In this document: in pieces, positions 58,553 to 64,000 of the stretch
Layout: every line of letters begins with the position of its first letter
Numbering within the stretch: the stretch's first letter is position 1
DNA from: Macrotrachela quadricornifera
Lineage: Eukaryota > Rotifera > Eurotatoria > Philodinida > Philodinidae
DNA length: 64,000 nt
Reading direction: 5' to 3'
NCBI GenBank assembly: GCA_022393335.1
Contig: JAJEKB010021311.1
Span: 1,577,293 to 1,641,292 of the forward strand
Program-made: the position numbers and the translations under genes
The notes under the pieces: generated by a model
What the model saw: only the letters and a program-made list of their open reading frames with translations
Told to the model about the DNA's origin: nothing
Databases searched by the model: none

Positions 58553-59218
58553 ACATAAAATTATTTTTTAAACTTGAATAAATATATTTATCATAATCAT
58601 CTATGGACGAATATTATATTTATCTTTCTTTCTTTTATTTTAAGTGTAATTAACACTATTATTCTTATACACATTTCATAAAATTTTTATTTTTAAATAA
58701 AAAATACAAATATCTCTTCTATCGTGTTTGTTTATACCCTATAAGATCATTAAACATTTCTTATATAAAAGGATTCTTTACACTATAAGAATGAGTTTAA
58801 TTATATTAGAATAAATCATTTTGGATTTATAGGATCTCGATAATTAATACTTATCATAGTATTTTTTTATTTAACATATAGATCGATGTTACTTCGTCTC
58901 TCTGACATTCTCATCACGTATCAATGGAATGAAAAACTCGGTAGAAGAAAAGAGAAATTTTTCTCACTACAGTAACATTATTCTACTTTTATCAGAAATT
59001 TGAATGAACGCAATGATAAACAATAGTTGCATTTACACATCCCTCATTACACAGTTAACAGCAATTTACTCTCGATTTCAACCAGATAAATAAATTCGTT
59101 CAGCATGTGGTAAAAATTTATTTAATGTGTAAACGCAAAGTACAGAAAAAGAAAAAATAAATCTATTATTCACATAGAGTTTCTAGTGAGAAGTAGAGCA
59201 AAACTTTTACTCGATATG
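58553..59218. other. spacer between convergent genes
   Basis: AT-rich 3-prime flank of both neighbours with AATAAA-type polyadenylation strings on each strand. No gene. Confidence 0.45.
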
Positions 59219-62173
59219 CTATTTTTCTGTTACTTTTGGATATGTTCTGTTGTCATCTGTTTCGAATCGAAGAGATGGTAAACGTTTACGGTATGGTTTC
59301 CTAGTAGCAGTAGGCGTCGGTATTTGAATAGGACCAACATCATCAGTAGTAAAGATCTGTTTCTTGTGTTCATTATGCTCTGGATCATTTGTATCTGTAG
59401 TTGGATTTTCTAAATCATCATCAGCACTCACTTGATTATTTTTACAAGAGTTTGGCTTGCATTTACGGATAAGAAAGACTATTAATGGTATAATCATTAA
59501 TTTAACTATAGCAAATAACAAAGCAAACATCCCAATAATCATTGTGATAAATAAAAAATCATGATAGATTATTTCAGGTAATCGAGTGATTGGTGATTGT
59601 TCATTTAATACATAATAAGGTGTTTCAGTAATAGTCAATGTCACATTAGTTGATGTCATGACTGGTGCATTTAAATAATCAGTATCACTAAAGAATGATT
59701 CATAGTAATTCACTGTAAATGAACCAGTCCAAATACCGCTAAGTATTTCCTCATCACCATTGACCAATGGACTCGTATCATTGACTACTTTTGTTAGTTG
59801 AAGACCAATACGAACATTTTGTCCTAGCATACGTCCATTTTGACTGAATGTTTCTGAAAAACCTAATGGTTGAAGCGTTTTTGTAGAAGTTTTGTTTATA
59901 CCGGGACCACTCAAACCAACACGAATTCCACTAATTGTATATATGTTTGGTAAAGTAATTTGTACAGTAATTGGTCGAAATGGTAGAAGAGCACTATAGA
60001 ATAGTATATAGTTTGAAAAATTACAGGAGAGATTGGTTAAAATAGGTATCCATGTTGAACCTAAGAGATAGGTTAATATAATTACATCTGAAGAGCAATT
60101 GTAAACTGTATTGAGAAAAGCAACATTGAGATTAATAGCTTGATTGTTTAACAAGTTAAATATATCTTGAATTTCATCAGATGCTGGTATTGATGAAGAC
60201 AATACAGATGACTGAAACTGTGCATTACGTATAGTAGTATCACAAGTGTAGGTTGAAGGTTCAGCTGTTTCAACTGGATAAGAATTATAATATTTAGCAC
60301 TGAATACAATACAAGAAATACTAAGTACGATAATACAAAATGATGCAAGACCACCGATCCATAAGTCTCCTGTACCAATGAGATCTGTTTGTTTGAATAT
60401 TTTCTCCAATTTATTATAATTAGCTTCAGCTTTTGGATGTTTAATACAATATTTCATCACAAGCATTACAATTGCAATGCCAGTTACAATACCAGCAACA
60501 ATTAAGGTCCAAAAGACTGGTGAAAGAGCAACACAACGTGAAGTTGAACCAATTGAGAATAATGTAAAAAAGAGAATATCATCAATTCCAGTGATATCTG
60601 GTGATTCTGGATAAGCAATTGTTTCAACAACATTATTGAGCATATCGTTCGAGATAGAATCACTAGTCGAACCAAATGGACAAGATGTGTCCACCGAGCA
60701 TTTCACACAAGTTGTTGCTGAGATATTTATTCCATCACTTTTTGTTCCTTCTGGACATGGCCAACAACGACCAAGACCTGTTTCATTCTTGTATGTACCA
60801 GGTATACATCGTAATTGTGACGAGAATGCCGGTGAAATTTCAACACTTGGACCACTTGTTGAAGAATAGTAACCACTAGGTGCAGGGAGAATACCGAAAA
60901 GATTACCATAGTTATCTTGAAGAACTAAATTGTTTGGAGTTGTAATGATATTGAGAAAGACAGAAGACATGTAACTATAAAGTGGTTGTTGAATGTTTGG
61001 AAAGATGGAGATTGGAGTCAAGGTGTTGTTTAGTACACCTTTGTACATGTAAATTTTTGAAGAACTCCAAACGTAAGATGTTGAATAGACATTAACAAGA
61101 ATGGCAAAGCTGTTAGGAGCATAACTCAACCAGGCAACTCCTTTACCAAAACCAATTCCTGGACCATTATCTATTGAACTAATAAACCTTAATGAGATCA
61201 TTGTATAACTAAAGAGAAAAACTGTGTTCATTGACTGAATACCAACGAGAACTTGTGTTGCTGTCGGATCTATACTAACAGACATATCGAATTTCGCTGC
61301 ATATTGATCAGCTCCTGCAGTTGTTTGTCCAGCTTGCCATGTTGTTCCATTTGTTGGATAACTCCATGAACTGATTGGTGTAGCGATGGCTGTTAATGCA
61401 TCGATACTAAACAGAATAACAGTTGCACTATATTTGATACCTATGAAAATAAGAAAAGACAACGGAAAAATTCAAAAAATAATCAAGAGTAACTCATGAT
61501 AGTACACACGGGAGTTTCGGCCATTGTCTAAAAAGCCAGCAATAACACCTCGACTGCCATCAAAATCAACAGCAAAAGGTAAAAATGCTGTTGAAGAAGA
61601 AAGTGAATTATTTTGATGGATGATTAGAGTATTGCTAGATACTGTATAAGAAAATGTGAAGAGATTGGAGAAACCATAAGCAACCAGACCCAAAGGATCA
61701 GTTGTTATTACCAAATGTTCCTGATGATCAAAAGCGTTCTGCACTAATTGTATACTGTAAGTAAACCCCTCATCACAATCAATTGTATTAAAGGAACCTG
61801 TATAAGTGAGGGCACCGACAAATGTACGATTTATTAATGGATCGGTTTTTTCCACATCAACCAATTCACCAACAAAGAAAATATTGTATATGGATGAATT
61901 TTTGCCAAGAGTAATAGCATAGACAAACGATATAGAATCATCATATTCAATTAAACAACTTCGGTCATTGGTTTCTGTAATATTATCAGTGTATGGTGCA
62001 AATTGAATGAGAAATTGAGTGAGATCATTTTGAGCTTCGACAATCATATAATTATTACCAGCTATTTTCAATCCATATGCACCATAATCGTTTATATCAG
62101 GCGAAAAATTGACGGCAGAGGAGAAATATATGAAGAATAGAAATGAGAAGAATAACTGAAGCAGATTTAACAT
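59219..62173 (-). CDS. large rotifer-type membrane glycoprotein (961 aa), two exons
   Basis: The ATG at 62173 opens a signal peptide (LLQLFFSFLFFIYFSSAV). Exon one is 62173-61510; a 69-base intron (GTGTGT to CATAG) joins in phase 1 to exon two, 61440-59219. Residues about 22-430 are an extracellular beta-rich region with many N-glycosylation sequons. Residues about 433-475 are a cysteine-rich module (CIPGTYKN, CWPCPEGT, CVKCSVDTSCPFG) like the ephrin-receptor/TNFR-type GCC2-GCC3 repeat. Two membrane helices follow (about 530-553 and 581-602). A second extracellular part comes next, then a third helix (about 848-879) and a basic and acidic cytoplasmic tail rich in Thr/Pro. I recall this architecture as abundant in bdelloid genomes. 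Ligand and role unknown; a surface receptor or adhesion role is possible. No break. Confidence 0.8.
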
Positions 62174-64000
62174 ATCAATCTATCTATCAGAATAGAATAA
62201 AAAACAATTAGTCTTGTCTTTGAAAATATATACAACATTCATCTGTAAGAACTCAAAAATTCCAGAAAATAGATTTTTTTGCAATGTTCGCTAGCATAGT
62301 TCGTTGTGGCAATCTCGAACATTAGAGCTCATTTCAGCGTTTTTAAATGCTATTGAATAATATGAGTCTACACGAACTAACTGACGACATCTGACTGTCT
62401 CAAACCTGTTTAATTTGTTGGTAAGGGCTATCTTATGGATGTCACCAAAATCCGGATGGAAAGAAAAGTTTACTATGAGTCTGATGATTCTATATAAGAA
62501 AGGTTCCTATGAAAGTATGTAGTGAAAACAACAAAAGATCGTTTTATATTAACTATTTGTAGTTACCAATAAATAAATGTAATTTTGATCGTTTATTTCA
62601 CTAAGTCAAAACTGAGCTTGAATCTGTCGAGTTCCGTTTTGTTGGGATCTAAATTAAGACACTAGAAAACATGAACCTGAAGGCTCGCATGTGATCTAAC
62701 ATACATATCGAGTGATAGTGGTATCTTCTATACATTTAATGATTTTGGTAACTAAAAGAAAACGATCATTAAACCAGTGGTTTGATGTTATCGCAACGTT
62801 AATGTAACACTAGAAATAGAAACTGTTAAAACATACGAATATATATAGGAACAGAATGAAGCAAAGAAGCAAGGTAATGATTGGGTAAAGGTAATCGAAA
62901 AAGCTGCATGTCACTCAATAACATACTTAGTAAAGATTACATTGCTTTGTTTAATTTGTAATATTCATATGGCGTCGTCAAGCAGATATTTAACTAGAAA
63001 TAAAACAAAATATATGAAATATATAAAAATAATGAGAAAAAAATAATATTATTGTTACTTTTCTCTATAATATACTTTACGAGTAGGTCATTGTACACCG
63101 TCTCTAACATATTATATCTTACATTATTCAACAAAACTAGGTTAGAAGAAAAGAACAATGAATCTGAATGAATTTGAAATATGATGAGTATTAGGGATAA
63201 TTTTCGTAGTCTGAATTTTTCCATATAAAAATCTTATTCATTTGATCCTTTTTTTTGTTCTGAAAATTTCTCTCTAGTCACCTTTATTTAGTGTCATTCA
63301 GTGAACGAACTATCCTCCATCCTTTTCAATTTATGCTCGAGTGGGTTGAAAGATCTTATGGAATTGTTGACTTCTACTTCCACGAAGTATTATCGTTAAC
63401 AAATTGCACTTTTCATCTATTTTTAGAGACTCTTAACTTGCTGTGAAAAATCCACCAACTGTCTCAATTCTATACATAGGAGCAAGTTGTATTAAAATTA
63501 ACTAAAATGGCGACCATCAAAATATATGTTGATTGTCTTACAGCAAAATCAAAGTATTCAGTTCATTAAGGATCAATAGATATTTGAAAGCTCCAATAAA
63601 TCAAAGAAATAGAATAATTTTTGTTTCAGCTTTAAGTTAGGACTTGTTTTCACTATAACAGTTAACTCATTAATCAGAGTTGCATGAAGCTTCTCTAGAT
63701 AATAGGAGATTTCAAAATAATCAGAATATTTGGCTGATATCACATTCATTAATCTGCTTATTCATACAAGTTCTCATCATTTATCGACTCATGATTTTAT
63801 TCTTCTTTATAATATGTTTTACAAAGCTTAAACAATTATTTGCAAACTTCGAAATTTCAACTAGGAAAAAGCGACGTAAATCGAACTAGTTAAAACTTTC
63901 AAATTGTTCCCATCGGTCAATCGACAAACCGGTAAATCTGTGCTGATGCGGTCCCAGCTCTACAATATTTATGTTAAGAAATCAATTAATCAGTCACTGT
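62174..64000. other. intergenic, nothing supported
   Basis: Upstream of the membrane glycoprotein. Frames at 62994-63224 and 63680-63889 have no features. No repeat with clear ends was found. Confidence 0.4.

Noticed and set aside
1..64000. CRISPR array, operon structure or bacterial ribosome-binding sites
   Set aside because: Repeats present are inverted or simple; genes have introns and separate spacing, so the DNA is eukaryotic.

Overview
The window is AT-rich animal DNA with short introns (46 to 150 bases where they can be read), GT..AG splice sites and long gene-poor stretches. Its gene families point to a bdelloid rotifer of the Adineta/Rotaria type: an ADP-ribosyltransferase joined to kinesin-light-chain-like TPRs, an NHL-repeat protein, a B-box protein, a large rotifer-type membrane glycoprotein, a decayed rotifer-type GPCR, and a secreted M35 metallopeptidase of a kind best known from fungi and bacteria. 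The species call is inferred from protein families, not from a marker gene.

Layout. 1-7.9 kb holds transposon debris: piggyBac-like zinc-ribbon relics, a decayed Tigger/pogo element and a foldback element with internal repeats. 8-12.4 kb has two intron-less orphan ORFs (8065-8805 and 11632-12348) around a GC-rich repeat element with an AT-rich core. 15.3-16.4 kb carries the M35 peptidase (minus). 19-19.8 kb has a GPCR pseudogene. 21.7-23.5 kb is a cluster of nested foldback elements. 24.7-28.3 kb carries an NHL gene, an unidentified pseudogene and a three-exon membrane coiled-coil gene. 28.7-34.4 kb is again rich in foldback elements. 35.1-37.4 kb is a four-exon divergent Hsp70 with an N-terminal repeat extension. 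41.6-46 kb holds a B-box/coiled-coil gene and two small secreted cysteine-containing proteins. 47.4-53.1 kb holds a Mutator-like foldback element with a 9-bp target duplication, then the ART-TPR gene, which has an in-frame stop and an intact mariner inserted 54 bases further on. 57-62.2 kb holds two convergent genes, a two-domain secreted/membrane protein and a 961-residue membrane protein.

The genes form no operon or obvious pathway. Several encode secreted or surface proteins (peptidase, two cysteine-rich proteins, two membrane glycoproteins), consistent with defence or environmental interaction, but that is inference. The clearest observations are: (1) a full-length DD34D mariner that split a TPR gene without disturbing its frame; (2) a divergent Hsp70 with changed ATPase-site residues, no EEVD tail and four 16-residue N-terminal repeats; (3) a two-exon prepropeptide gene with eight cysteines; (4) a high density of long inverted-repeat elements, several in more than one copy here. 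No tRNA, rRNA or CRISPR was recognised.
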